64,000 nucleotides of DNA from Amyloporia xantha. Its lineage: Eukaryota > Basidiomycota > Agaricomycetes > Polyporales > Adustoporiaceae. Position numbers and translations under genes: made by a program. The notes beneath the pieces are model-generated. The model searched no databases, was not told the DNA's origin, and worked only from the letters and a program-made list of their open reading frames with translations. The stretch lies in NCBI GenBank assembly GCA_036971615.1, contig JAYKKR010000009.1:1178001-1242000 (forward strand). The letters are read 5' to 3'. Below, piece after piece: positions 1 to 12,170 of the stretch (within the stretch, counting starts at the first letter, position 1; each line of letters starts with the position of its first letter).

Positions 1-449
1 ACTCTTCTCGCCTGTTATTGTACCGATCTGGAGGCGCGCATACTGGGGTCTTTCGAGGACCTCATGCCGATGTAGACCGTAGAATGCTTCCGTTGCGTCC
101 TCACCAGCTATGAATGTAATGAGTACAAATGCAACGTGATGGCAGCGTTGTGACGTACGTATTTCCTCCCCAAGGAAGACGCTCGCACCTCCCGGATGCA
201 TGTTCTTGAACTTTGTCACATCGTACACCTTCGAATCAATTATGATCCACTACAAATCGCATAGATTTAGCACAGTCGTTTGAAATGGTGTCTTGAGTTA
301 GAATTGGACGCACCAGATCATCAACTTTGTTATGCTGTGTCCGGATCACAGTTGCAGCGTCAGACAGGCTGCGGTACTGCGACTATTATACATTCCCTTA
401 CCTGGGCGACTTCCTCCCGCGAGAATTGCTTCAGTTCCTTCGCCGACAT
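1..449 (-). CDS. Cytochrome b5-like heme-binding domain protein, N-terminal part (gene continues beyond the window)
   Basis: The minus strand starts with ATG at 449 and splices into a cytochrome b5 fold. Exon 1 (402-449) encodes MSAKELKQFSREEVAQ, a 21 nt exon follows (314-334, HNKVDDL), then exon 3 (159-249) with the heme-ligand motif MHPGGASVF, and exon 4 from 107 down to the window edge with GLHRHEVLERPQYA. HPGG and the later HRH histidines are the expected axial heme ligands of the family. In basidiomycetes this domain with the LERPQYARLQIG tail commonly precedes an acyl-CoA dehydrogenase domain, so a fused flavin dehydrogenase is the likely full product; that part is inference because it lies outside. 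The heme domain would pass electrons to a lipid-acting partner. The short exon 2 is easy for gene finders to miss. Confidence 0.72.
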
Positions 450-1210
450 TTTCCTCCGAACAAGCGGGATGCGAACTCAATGAATGGAATAAGACTGAAT
501 GAGACGGGGGCGCTCACAATCCCAGGAGTTGATGCCGCGCATCTTATGGCGAACAGGATCTCGCATGTGATTGTGATATTCGCGGTCTTGTGACACGTGT
601 TATTGGCCACGTGGCCACTAAGACGCATCACTGCCGCTCATCCGTGTGCTCGCGTCTCTTCCTTCCGCCCTGGCTCCGGATTCACTAGTCACTACTGGAG
701 ATGAGCGACGGCTCATCCTGGCGACGGGGCTGCCCTTCAATTCCCATCCCACCCATTCCCTTTCTAGCAAGCAGTATCTGCATTTCAATGCCTGGCAAAA
801 GTTTAACGCAGCCGACTCGGACATGCCTCATGCCTCTGGCTGCAGTCTGATGCTTGTCAACAAAGAAAATCTCGACATCTCAGACACATACTTGACACAC
901 AACCGGGTTGGACGTTCTGGCGCGCATGCACGTCTCCGGCTCGGGTCCGAGGGATATCGCAGGAGGTTGCCGTAGCTCATGTCTCTTTCATTTCCTGTCG
1001 TCGACGGAGACGCTTTGCAGAACAACCAGAAACTCCACTCTCGAGTCCGTTGAGACAGCAACCACAAGTTAGTCGATCATGCGAGGTTGCATCTCAAAAG
1101 ATCTCATCTATACTGCTTTGGCACCTCGTTCCTTGCTGTACTGCAGCGACGTGGTCATAGAGCCGTCACCTTTCCTATAGGTGCATGCAAGCGTCCCGTC
1201 TACTCGGACC

Positions 1211-1250
1211 TTTCAAAAAGTAGCCCAGTCGGTTTTGGACTGGGTCAGCG
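1211..1250 (+). repeat. Short hairpin repeat, copy 1
   Basis: A stretch with AAAAAGTAGCCCAGTC, then GGTTTT, then GGACTGGGTCA can fold on itself (AGCCCAGTC against GACTGGG). The reverse complement of 20861-20905 carries nearly the same arrangement, sharing AAAAGTAGCCCAGT exactly. Two copies 19.6 kb apart suggest a dispersed short repeat, possibly a remnant of a small non-autonomous element. Confidence 0.4.
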
Positions 1251-1324
1251 ATACGATGTTCATCTGGTAGCAGTCGACCCCTGGAATGTGAGCTGTCCAC
1301 AGCGGATCGGCTTGCAGAGAAACC

Positions 1325-1332
1325 TATATAAG
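1325..1332 (+). promoter_or_regulatory. TATA box of the Nis1-like gene
   Basis: TATATAAG lies 94 nt upstream of the ATG at 1426, followed by a pyrimidine-rich leader. This spacing suits a fungal TATA promoter of a strongly or conditionally expressed secreted protein. Confidence 0.55.
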
Positions 1333-1425
1333 AAATCCTCAACATAGTCTATCCTTAATCCAACGGAGTCCACCTCTAATCTAGTTTGAAAGTCTTGCAA
1401 CCTCTTGCCTTTCTTGTACTTCGAA

Positions 1426-2031
1426 ATGAAGTCCTTCCTCGCCTTACTTTCCATCGTCGCCGCCGCCTTTGCACAGACTGCTACCATAACCTATCCACCT
1501 AATGGCACGACAGTCACCATGGGCAGCAACTTCACTGTGCAAGTCACACAGTCAGTAAGTCCATATACCTCTGTTTTTTTCCAGAATGACTGCATACTAT
1601 CACCGAAATACCCTATTGCGATCAATGTACTGAAATCAGTGCTAGGACGCGGGCAGTGACCGTCAGACCGCAATCATCCTGGGTGTGATCCCCTGCAGCG
1701 GCGAAACCGATTGCTCAGATATTCCGGTCTACGTCGGAGACTTCATATACAACGGTCCTTTTGATCCTGTATACCCTTCCGCGGAGGACGGGTCGTTGTA
1801 CCAGAACTTCACGGTGCAAGTATCGTCTGACTTCTACCCTCCTGGCGGGCCGGCTATTCTGAGCCTGACGCACCTGATGATGACTGGGGTGAGCATTCGT
1901 AAACTTATCCAAGGTTAGGGCTTCCGGACGATGACTGACGACGTCTACATACGTAGGCCGCCAATGAGCGGGTTTATGAGGTCAGTGCTATCATCGTCGA
2001 CCTGGTGTCCAAGGGAGGGAGTCCTACGTAA
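1426..2031 (+). CDS. Nis1-like small secreted protein
   Basis: Three exons fit: 1426-1554, 1646-1888 and 1957-2031, giving about 148 residues. The acceptor at 1645 was chosen because the later AG at 1655-1656 puts a stop in frame. The start MKSFLALLSIVAAAFAQ is a signal peptide with cleavage after AFA. The mature part begins TATITYPPNGTTVTMGS, followed by two cysteines (IPCSGETDC), VYVGDFIYNGPFDP and YQNFTVQV with an N-glycosylation site. This resembles the Nis1 family of fungal secreted proteins, some members of which interfere with plant immune receptor signalling in pathogens; the role in a saprotroph is unknown. The family assignment is from memory of the pattern. A TATA box lies about 94 nt upstream. 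Confidence 0.72.
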
Positions 2032-2981
2032 CGAGCGTGCGAGGTGGCAAAGGGAAGTCGTATATTGTGTAGGTGTGCGTGCATATTAGTACACAGCCAA
2101 TGGGGCAGATTGTAGATGCGTTGACTGTGGTTGCTCTTTGAAGCTCGCATGCACTGCCCGAGTCGGACATCGCGCAAACATGATGAAATCTTGCTGAGTG
2201 ACGAGAAATCCAGTCTGTCCGCGTCGGAGGCATGTACATTAGAGCGTTTAAACTCTGGGATGTCCAAATACATAAAAAATGATCCACGATGTAGTACTGC
2301 ATGCGCTGCAGGCTTGAATATCTCAGAGCTTTGCGATCATCTGGCCACTGCTCCATAATTACCGCCGAATCCCGATGGTCCCACATGTACGTCTGAATCG
2401 CCGCAGCTTCCAACGACTCTGGGAAATTGTCATCGAATCGCGAACCCTTGCCCGTTGAACCACCGTTAATCCCCGAACTCGTCAGCAGTCTTTATCATAA
2501 CCTCCTCATGCGACTAAGTTTGGCAATGCGTCTAGATCTCATCATCTCCCAGGCTGCCAACTGCACACAAACATTGAGGTCCGTGGGACCTGCAAGACGA
2601 TCGCGAGACCTCAAAAGAGCTAGAGAGCAGCTTTGGTCAAATGACAGGTGAAATGAGTAACGTACGGCGCATCATTCCCCTATATGCCCAAATTTTCAAA
2701 CGGACTGCCATTCAGGAACGCTCCGGGTGTGGGGATACCGCTTTGGAAGACGTATGCACTGGCATATCATAGCCTCATGATGCGTACGGCGCTTTATTAC
2801 GTACGCGAGGGCCTCCATTCCAGATATTTCTCTCAAGTAGCCCGAAAAGCTACTTGGCACTCACTCAATCTCAAGGTCTATTGTTATCTTTATAATAGCT
2901 GGTAAGCAAGCATGAAACTTACCAGAAAACTCTCCTTATCGACGCATCTCCTAGCTGAAAGCAGCTTCCGCTCTATTCGCT
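2032..2981. other. Intergenic region upstream of the lipase gene
   Basis: No gene is supported. Short open frames on both strands do not show conserved motifs or matching splice sites. A perfect 7 bp stem (AAGTAGC / GCTACTT) sits near 2836-2856 but has no clear role. Confidence 0.5.
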
Positions 2982-4197
2982 ATGTCTTGGATCTCCAAAA
3001 TCTTCTCCAACGACTCTGAATACGAGCTCACTCCCGCGCAAAAGCACATGTACGTCACTGAGACGATCAACAATTTCCGGACGATGGCCAAACTGTTCAG
3101 CACACGCTCCTCATACACCTTGACCTCCCGCGATCTGGTATCGCCCGACGTTTATGCTGAGCTTGCAGAGCTCAGCCAATTTGCCGTGATTGCCTATTGC
3201 GAGCCAGAGATCGAGTTCCTCTTCGCGAATCTCAGTATGCTGATGCAGCCTGACTTCCCGTTTGAGGGGTTCACCGCGCTCCCAGATACAGTTCCTGTTT
3301 CTGCATTTCTCGGTCGCGCTGCAAATGTACCAGGGGTGGTGGTATACCGCAAACGCACAAAGCAGCTAGTTGTCGCGTTTTCGGGCACCGCGAACTTCCA
3401 CCAGACGCTCTACGATCTCTACTCCGTGAAGCAGGCTCACCCTATCGCGCAGGGATGCTCTGTCCACTCAGGCTTCTGGAAGATGTACCAGGGGTGTCAG
3501 GAGCAGGTTCTCCGATGTGTGAAGAAAGGGCTAGACAAGCACGATGTTCGGGAACTGGTTAGTGTAGGACATAGCATGGGGGCCGTACTGGCCAACCTAT
3601 TTGCCCTGGACGTTCTTTCAGGAAGACTCCCTTTGTCGTCCGGGATGACAATGACGGTAGCTGCATTTGGCTGTCCCAGATTTGGAGACGCGGCGCTATT
3701 TGAGTATTGGCAAGATCTAGTGAGATCACACCGAGCCCTAAATGGAGAGGGTTCTGTAAAGGAATATCAGGTGAAGGCCCTCAATGACGGTAACTTGAAT
3801 TAATGTGAATGCTACGAATTGCGATCGCTGACTTGATCTGTTAGGGATTCCCTCGCTTCCACCACCTAGCTGGGGTTATAGAAGCATTTCAGAGGCGCCC
3901 CTGTACCTGCATCACGGCCGTCTGTTCAAAATACCTGCTTCGGAGAGCGAACATGGCGTCTTCACAGTTGCGCAGGACGCGCTTGACACGACACGCTCAC
4001 CAGACCACCCAAGAGGAGGACATAACTATTACGGCAGAGATGTAGAAAAGGTCGTCCGCCGTATCTACTGGATGGAAAAGCTTTCTAAAGATAAAAGTGA
4101 TTGGAAGGAGGCGTACCTGGCTAAGATTGGTGAGCTTGAGCGAGCTTGGCAGAAGAATGGCCATGTAGCGGAAGCGGGGAGCACTGGCAGCCGCTGA
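2982..4197 (+). CDS. Class 3 (Rhizopus/plant type) lipase-like alpha/beta hydrolase
   Basis: Two exons, 2982-3789 and 3845-4197, give about 386 residues. The nucleophile elbow GHSMGA is at about residue 196, preceded by the family strand VVYRKRTKQLVVAFSGT and SGFWKMYQG. After the elbow come FGCPRFGD with the likely catalytic aspartate region and, in exon 2, SEAPLYLHHGRLF, with a catalytic histidine probably in PDHPRGGHNYYGRD. The order fits PF01764 lipases acting on acylglycerols or related esters. There is no signal peptide (start MSWISKIFSNDSEYELTP), so an intracellular lipase is expected. The intron starts GTAACT and ends TTAG and restores DGIPSLPPPSWGY. The gene converges with the sphingomyelinase gene downstream, with about 240 nt between the stops. 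Confidence 0.87.
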
Positions 4198-4438
4198 AAG
4201 CAGAACCTGTGTTGAGAGTGATTTGGAAAGAAACACCATAATCACGGCACACTAATATTACAAGATTCCACATTGTAACACAGCGGCTATTCGTTCGTAT
4301 GACGGACATTTTGCAAGCAATTCACAGCATTCACACTCATCAGTCAGTCTGTTCGTCGTGCCCGTACAAATGTGAACTATTACAGAGAGATAACTTCCAT
4401 CGTGTTCTTTCTCTCGTCGTAACCCTTTCTCCTGCACC

Positions 4439-7400
4439 TCAGGGGTATGGACCCTGTACGGATCCATATCCAGCCGGGCAGTTCGCAAACGCCAAACTGG
4501 CACTGCCACTTCGCATGTAGCAGATCTTAGCATCAATGCACTCGCCGGTGCATTCCGGGGTGCGTACTGAACTCTTGCCCTGATATGTGTTGTACAGCTA
4601 AACGGAGAACAATTAGACGTCTTCCATTCTCCGACACAGCAAGACGTACTGAGACGAGGGATGAATTAGCTTCCATAGCTGTTGATGTTGACCCGTAGTC
4701 AGCACCAGCATTTGGAAAGCGAAAAATATCACTGACCCTCGGTGACTAGGTGCCACCAGGTAGCATTCAATGGGTCATTTGGTCCCCATTGAGTTATGCT
4801 CTGACCATAAGCCTCACGTGCGCTATATTCGAACTCATAAGTGGGCCCATATTCCGTCTGTCCGTCGAGCCCAGCAAAAGCGTTCACGTCTGCCGCCCAA
4901 CTGGAATAATTCAGTGTGGTTGCAGCCGATATCAATCTGTAATCACTCACGTGTACGAATCGAGAATATCGAAAGTCTGTTAGTGCAACGCCGAAGAGAA
5001 CATCATGAATGAGACATCGTCGAATACGTGACCGAATGAAAATGCATACTCCGGAGTCAACCTCATACACCCGGAAACCAGAATTGAGATTGACCAGAGG
5101 CGTCACTGAAGGAACGATCTGCATTGAGGATTAGGAATAGTGCACATGCTTATGCGTTTGGTTGATTACCCATGCGACTGACTGTGCAGTCTGCGCACTG
5201 ATGTCGGTGGCATTGTTAGCATAGAAAATCTGTCACGCTATGAAGTCAATTGGGTTTGTCCGTGATGGTGAAAACAAGCACGAACAGTAAGTTGGTCCTC
5301 GTGTGTATGACCGAAGAATATCGCTGCGAGAAATCATCAGACAAAAAAATGGACCAATACCCATCGTGCGTACCAGCAATGACATGAGGAGAGTAGCGAT
5401 CCACGCTTGGCAAAATAAATGAGCTCATCAGATGGAAAGAAGTGAGATATAGCTTACATCTGATAAACTGGGTAATACTGGATTTGAGTACAATGTGAGA
5501 TAGCAGCATGCTGCTATGACAACTCACATAGATTCGACGGGTTCTCCAACGGTTCGGTTCCATCCCATCCACTGAGGACGTGACCCAGAATCCAGACTAG
5601 ATCCTGCCTTTAATGACAATATGCGCAATACAAATGCCATTCTCACCTCGGTCACCCGCATCTTCTGCAGCTTGGAGCTCATCTGTCAAGAATCTCAACA
5701 TGCCCGAGTTATCTGACGAGACGAGATTGATGTAATTATAGTAATTCGCGCTAAAGATGGACATTTAGACGACTCGGATCACCTGGTACTGAGCTGTCAG
5801 ACATACGTATACCCTGATAAGTAAAGGGCCATCTGTGAACTTCTCTTAGCCGTAGTACTATTAAGTAAAACGCACAGAAATCGGTGTTCAGTGTGATGAT
5901 CCTCAACCCGTCTTGGCGCTGGACCGCATACGCAGCGTAGTGGGTGCGAGCTTGCTGCGCGGTCTCGGGAGATAACCAATTTTCCAGCTGCCAGAGTGCA
6001 GCTAAGTGGTCATAGTCCCTGACATGTCAAATGCCCATAAAGTAATTGCCAAATTATATAAGGTTCATCGTACCAGTTGAACTGGTCCGTCAAGCCATTT
6101 CCGATATTGTACGGAGAGTTCTGAGCTCTGCAAATCGAAGTAGATATCAATATTGATTCCTCCATGAGTGGATCAGCGCTGACTCGTTGTATGTGTCGTG
6201 ATTGCCTGGAACGGCGTAAACCGGGCCCGATTTAATAAGGCGGCCAATCAAATCGAACAAGACGGTCTAGTCAGAGTATTGTGAGCAAACATTATGCGCA
6301 ATCTCATATCATATGAATTACCTCAGAATATAATGTGTACGCTCTAAAAACGATATCAATGAGATTCAATGGAGAGATTCTAAATGCATACCTCGACAAT
6401 TCATTGGCAGGGTCGTGTGATACCAAATCCCCTGTGTAGATTGTGAAGTTGAAGCCATCCTGTTCTGTCCCTGTGACCACAGGGACCGCCTGAAGGGCTG
6501 CCAAGATCAGTGGATATGGCGCGTCACTGTAAAACATTATCAGAATGCTATCGTCTTTTGAGTTAACGGCGATTAAATACCAGTAGTAGGCACCAAATCG
6601 TGCTGCAGGGACCGTCGTGTCGTTATACATGCTATTGTAGCTCTGAACGCGACAGCACAGGTATTGACTGCAATTGGACTCAGCGCCGATGGAGTAGCCT
6701 ACCGAATCATCTAATACTGCTTCAACTACACAGTTGGGACAAAAAGACGTACGAGGGTCGATGTGCAGATCAGACAAATGCAATACCTTCAGCCGCTGCC
6801 CGGTAGCCTGTTTGGGTGGCGGCAGAGGGTCAGGCTTGGGCTTCGCGAACCAGCTAGTCAGATTGAGGGGGCTGGTGGGCGCAACGGGACACAAATTCAA
6901 GAAATTGTTGCAGATCATCTAAGTATCGACAGACATGCTTAGCACCTCCTTTTCCCTGATGAGTGATGCCTCCGCGTACCTGTCCATCGTACCCACCGAC
7001 GTCAGCGTACGCGAGCACTTGGGCGATGGGCGACCCCAATGTGTATATGCCGTACGTGGTCTCGCATCCCAGTTCGGTATCGTAGTTGAAGTACTCGCAC
7101 AAGCGCACGGCCAGGTTCGGGCCCTGCTCGGGTGCCGCCATAATCAAGAACTTGGCGACCTCCAACGAAGCCTGGCACCGCGTGCACGTGTCATTACCAA
7201 AGACCGGATTCTCTGCTATGGATATAATCTGTGCGACAGCTGTCTCCAAGAATACAGAGGTCGTCGCTGGAGGTGGTAAGGGGTGTGCTTCGAGGGTGTT
7301 GTTCTGCAAGGCATATCATTAGCACGCGGAAACGGGGTGACCGAGAGACGCACCTGCGGAATGGTCTCTGGATTCGTCAACCAGTAAGGATAGGTCTCGT

Positions 7401-7669
7401 CCTGTGGTGGCCGGAAGTGAGCGTGCGCACAAGACACCATAATAATACGTTGTGCTCACAGTCACAGGGTCAGAGACCACCGGTTGAGGCTCGGCAGTCG
7501 TCGCAGTAGGATTGTTATAATAAGACTGATACAATGAAGTCGGGAAAGCCCCTGGAACGGTGTACGCAGAGGGCCCCAAGCCGCTAATCCCATTCGGCAG
7601 CGCCGAAACGCTCCCAACAATGAACACTGCCCAGGCAATCGGCCGAAATTTAAGAACCATAGCGACCAT
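4439..7669 (-). CDS. Sphingomyelin phosphodiesterase (acid sphingomyelinase type), copy 1
   Basis: A gene with about a dozen short introns encodes a secreted metallophosphoesterase that would hydrolyse sphingomyelin-like phosphosphingolipids. ATG at 7669 gives a hydrophobic signal (AWAVFIVGSVSA). A saposin-B-type part follows, with paired cysteines around NDTCTRCQASLEVAKF and RLCEYF. Metal-site motifs appear in order: LSDLHIDP near 6760, TGDLVSHD near 6420, GNHDTYN near 6195, GHVLSGWDG near 5565, and GHTHEDQL near 5305. These are the calcineurin-like zinc ligands of ASM. The C-terminus has a cysteine-rich tail (TPECTGECIDAKICY). All exons checked stay open and splice in frame, so it looks intact. 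It is one of three tandem copies in this window and lies nearest the lipase gene. Confidence 0.88.
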
Positions 7670-7734
7670 GGTCGTGTAGTCTGGAAGCCAGCGACACCAA
7701 CGAGCGATCTACAATACTCATCGGAACCAGGAGG

Positions 7735-7741
7735 ATATATA
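7735..7741 (-). promoter_or_regulatory. TATA box of sphingomyelinase copy 1
   Basis: On the minus strand TATATAT lies about 66 nt upstream of the ATG at 7669, the only good TATA match in this stretch. Confidence 0.4.
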
Positions 7742-8950
7742 GTATCAGTTCTTGATCTAGACAGAGGAGTGGGCTCGCGCGCATTTTGCACGAATCCTCG
7801 AACGTGCGTGGACAAGACGAACCGACCAGAATGCTTCTTACAGAAATTAGCTACAGAGGGCACGAGGACTGCACTTGGGACATCTATGTGAGTATCTTCA
7901 CTTCAACGATAGGAACGCATCGCGTACCGGGTCTTCGATGGACCATTCTCACACTATCGATATTCCTAACGCACTCGTGCTCTACTATGCATTCCGCCTA
8001 TCCTATCGAACGTGACGGGCGCTGGTGGATGTTTCTGTGAGTTTGTGCATGGGTAGAGTGGAGAACTGGGAACGCCACTCTCCCATACATACATGATGAA
8101 GGCATGAGCAGAATGATCTTCCCACACTTACGGCATCTGGAGGCAATGGAGGCCCTTAAAGGCTCCTGAGTCCCGGGCCGCACTGTAGAATGGAAGTCGG
8201 AACCGCATCTTCGACTTGATAGCGGCGACAAGGTGTATTCAAATTTCACTGGCAGGATTCCGATCCGGATAAGAGTGACCTCGGTAATTCAATGGAGTGC
8301 TGTGTGAGCAGTGCTGTCGATTGAAATAGTGGTACATATTCAAGATACCAAGGTCTATCCCCTACCGAGTAGTACGGCGAGCCGTCCGGAGGGCCTCGAA
8401 GACAAGGGACGATTGTACAACGCCTCATATTGACTCCGGGAACGAACACTCTCGTATCAGCAAAGCAGGGGCACGATATGCCCCCTAAATGTGCTGGGCG
8501 CATCCAGTGACCGAAGTAATGCAGAATGAAGGGCCTGGACGGTACAGAAGCGAGAAGAGGGGCTGCCGAGTCAAGACGCAGTGCAATTCACCTCTGAAGA
8601 GCGCCACCGGATCCATTGCGGATGATCGATGCCATAGGACAATGCTACTCATGATCGCATTTGGTGTCTTCGGCTAGACGTGTCGTGAGTATCCCAGCCC
8701 AGGACAAAGGATGTTGATGAAGCTTCGATGGTGCGTCTCAGATTCAAGCTTGCCCCCACCGTGACATGGCATATGGGACGTCAAAGGACCATAGACTGAG
8801 CGAGCCTTCCGTGAGACCAGAGGTAAGTATGGTACTGACTACTGAGGCCTGAAGCCTGGAGCAAGGAGCAAGCTTAAGATCATATGAGCCAAAAGGCGCT
8901 GGCATGTCTGACACTGCACGCGTACGATCGATCGCACGACGGTAGTACAC
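7742..8950. other. Intergenic region between sphingomyelinase copy 1 and the fold-back element
   Basis: It holds the upstream region of copy 1. Several short minus-strand frames (for example 8246-8503 with LRGPPDGSPYYSVGDRPW) read like protein but I cannot attach them to a family, a start or splice partners, so no gene is called. They may be relics. Confidence 0.4.
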
Positions 8951-10542
8951 ACTGGGGACATGACCCTGTGATACCAACGGTAACATCCGGGTATCATTGT
9001 GGACAGTGTCAAAATAAGACCACATAGATGCGGATGGTTTCATACGAGACAAAACTTGATAACAGTCCAAATTGGACCAAAATATGACTGATGTGATATA
9101 GTGAGCCATTATTGTGAACCACATTCTTTGTGTGAGGGTAATGTGCCTACAGATCAAAAGCTGGACTCATTGTAGTATCATTTTGAATGTGATCACAATG
9201 TGTCTCATTGCCACATTGTGAGATAACTTTGTTCTCAAAGTAAATATGACTATCATAGAGATGAACATGTTTCTGCTGGATTTAATCTGATATCATAGCA
9301 ACCACATTCAAGATGATTTCAGCATGTAATTGTCTATGAGACTAATGGATTCATGTGTAGAACATTGTGAACAAATAATGTATGAGAACACAATGGGCTT
9401 AGTATATGCCCATGGATGTGACCATTGGCTACTTTGTGGCCTCACAGGTTGGGAATATAAAATGAAGCTCGAATAAGACTTGAGGCCACACAAGGGTCAT
9501 ATTATGAAATCATCAAAGCTATTTTTTGAATGATCACAGTATTTGATCAAGATGATACCAGTGTGATACCATCAGTATCATGAGAAGATCATTGAATATC
9601 TGGATCAGGATGTTATTCAGGTGTAAATGTCAGCACCATGGTGATATCTGCTGTGGACACCTTCAAAACATAATGCAATTGATGACAATATAAAACATTC
9701 ACCAAGAAAATGAAGGCAACCAATGATATAATATGGATTGAGATAGAAAGGGTCCAAAGCCAAGAAAATGAAGGCAATCAATAATAGAAGATTGATTGAC
9801 AAATAAAGAATCTATAATCAAAGGAATCAAAGCAATAATATTAATTGAGGAAGAGAATTTACAATTAAATCAATATTATTTCTTTGATTACTTTGATTAT
9901 AAGTTCTCTCTTTGTCTACTTTGATTATAAATTATCTCTTTGTCAATCAATATTACTCAATTGATTCCTTTGATTATAAACTCTCTTCCTAAGCCAATAT
10001 TATTGCTTTGGTCACTTTGATTATAAATTGTTTCTTTCTCAACCAATATTACTCCTTTGATTGATTCTCTTGTCTTTCTCAATCAATATTATTTCTTTGA
10101 TTCCTTTGATTGTAAATACTCTTCCTCAATCAATATTGTTGCTTTGATTTTCTTCTCTTTCTCAATCAATATTATTCCATTGATTACTTTGATTGTAATC
10201 CCTCTTCCTAAACCAATATTATTCCGTTGATCACCCTGATTGTAAATTCTCTTCCTCAATCAATATTATTCCATTGATTACCTTGATTATAAACTCTCTT
10301 CCTAAACTAATACTATTGCTTTGGTCACTTTGATTACAAATTCTTTCTTTCTCAATCAATATTACCCCTTTGATTGCTTTGATTGTAAATTCTCTTCCTC
10401 AGTCACTGTTGTTTGCTTTGATTTACTTGACTTTTTTTCAATCAATATTATTGCTTTGATTTTCTTCCCTGTCTCAGTCAATATTATTGCTTTGATTACT
10501 TTGATTTTCTTCTCTTTCTCCACCAATATTATTCCAGTGATT
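8951..10542 (+). repeat. Left arm of the fold-back element
   Basis: The outer 800 nt is unique-looking AT-rich sequence. From about 9770 inward it turns into degenerate short-period repeats of the type TCAATCAATATTATTGCTT, TTGATTATAAATTCTC and CTTCCTCAA, in a pyrimidine-rich orientation. It matches the right arm in reverse complement. Confidence 0.85.
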
Positions 10543-10581
10543 ACTGGAATAGTATTGATTGAGAAGGACAAAATTGTAATC

Positions 10582-12170
10582 AATCACTGGAATAATATTG
10601 GTGGAGAAAGAGAAGAAAATCAAAGTAATCAAAGCAATAATATTGACTGAGACAGGGAAGAAAATCAAAGCAATAATATTGATTGAAAAAAGTCAAGTAA
10701 ATCAAAGCAACAACAGTGACTGAGGAAGAGAATTTACAATCAAAGCAATCAAAGGGGTAATATTGATTGAGAAAGAAAGAATTTGTAATCAAAGTGACCA
10801 AAGCAATAGTATTAGTTTAGGAAGAGAGTTTATAATCAAGGTAATCAATGGAATAATATTGATTGAGGAAGAGAATTTACAATCAGGGTGATCAACGGAA
10901 TAATATTGGTTTAGGAAGAGGGATTACAATCAAAGTAATCAATGGAATAATATTGATTGAGAAAGAGAAGAAAATCAAAGCAACAATATTGATTGAGGAA
11001 GAGTATTTACAATCAAAGGAATCAAAGAAATAATATTGATTGAGAAAGACAAGAGAATCAATCAAAGGAGTAATATTGGTTGAGAAAGAAACAATTTATA
11101 ATCAAAGTGACCAAAGCAATAATATTGGCTTAGGAAGAGAGTTTATAATCAAAGGAATCAATTGAGTAATATTGATTGACAAAGAGATAATTTATAATCA
11201 AAGTAGACAAAAGAGAACTTATAATCAAAGTAATCAAAGAAATAATATTGATTTAATTGTAAATTCTCTTCCTCAATTAATATTATTGCTTTGATTCCTT
11301 TGATTATAGATTCTTTATTTGTCAATCAATCTTCTATTATTGATTGCCTTCATTTTCTTGGCTTTGGACCCTTTCTATCTCAATCCATATTATATCATTG
11401 GTTGCCTTCATTTTCTTGGTGAATGTTTTATATTGTCATCAATTGCATTATGTTTTGAAGGTGTCCACAGCAGATATCACCATGGTGCTGACATTTACAC
11501 CTGAATAACATCCTGATCCAGATATTCAATGATCTTCTCATGATACTGATGGTATCACACTGGTATCATCTTGATCAAATACTGTGATCATTCAAAAAAT
11601 AGCTTTGATGATTTCATAATATGACCCTTGTGTGGCCTCAAGTCTTATTCGAGCTTCATTTTATATTCCCAACCTGTGAGGCCACAAAGTAGCCAATGGT
11701 CACATCCATGGGCATATACTAAGCCCATTGTGTTCTCATACATTATTTGTTCACAATGTTCTACACATGAATCCATTAGTCTCATAGACAATTACATGCT
11801 GAAATCATCTTGAATGTGGTTGCTATGATATCAGATTAAATCCAGCAGAAACATGTTCATCTCTATGATAGTCATATTTACTTTGAGAACAAAGTTATCT
11901 CACAATGTGGCAATGAGACACATTGTGATCACATTCAAAATGATACTACAATGAGTCCAGCTTTTGATCTGTAGGCACATTACCCTCACACAAAGAATGT
12001 GGTTCACAATAATGGCTCACTATATCACATCAGTCATATTTTGGTCCAATTTGGACTGTTATCAAGTTTTGTCTCGTATGAAACCATCCGCATCTATGTG
12101 GTCTTATTTTGACACTGTCCACAATGATACCCGGATGTTACCGTTGGTATCACAGGGTCATGTCCCCAGT
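10582..12170 (-). repeat. Right arm of the fold-back element
   Basis: It is the reverse complement of the left arm with a few indels. The inner half (10582-11330) carries the same degenerate units on the opposite strand, such as AATAATATTGATTGAGGAAG and AGAGAATTTACAATCAAAG. The outer half shares every short frame seen in the left arm. Confidence 0.85.

Larger units (their letters stand above)
450..1425. other. Intergenic region between divergent genes
   Basis: I see no convincing gene here. Open frames on both strands lack splice partners and recognisable motifs. It must hold the promoter of the minus-strand cytochrome b5 gene near 450-700 and of the plus-strand Nis1-like gene near 1425. A short hairpin repeat lies at 1211-1250 and a TATA box at 1325. 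Confidence 0.6.
8951..12170. mobile_element. Fold-back element with very long inverted arms
   Basis: About 3.22 kb of AT-rich DNA forms one huge inverted repeat. The left arm (8951-10542) and right arm (10582-12170) are near identical when one is reverse complemented. They differ at only a few single-base indels that I could find, such as seven versus six T near 10433/10687. Both begin at their outer ends with ACTGGGGACATGACCCTGTG. A spacer of about 39 nt separates them. No transposase-like frame is present, so it would be non-autonomous, resembling fold-back (FB) transposons that also carry internal tandem repeats. Possible 4 bp direct repeats TAGT flank it at 8943 and 12173 but are not adjacent to the arms, so target duplication is unproven. 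Confidence 0.75.

Noticed and set aside
9830..11290. CRISPR-like array
   Set aside because: Units are degenerate, without constant repeats or unique spacers, and the organism is a eukaryote.
9308..11813. Mirror-image short open frames in the two arms of the fold-back element
   Set aside because: They are identical by inverted duplication, AT-rich, without domains; they reflect the repeat and not genes.
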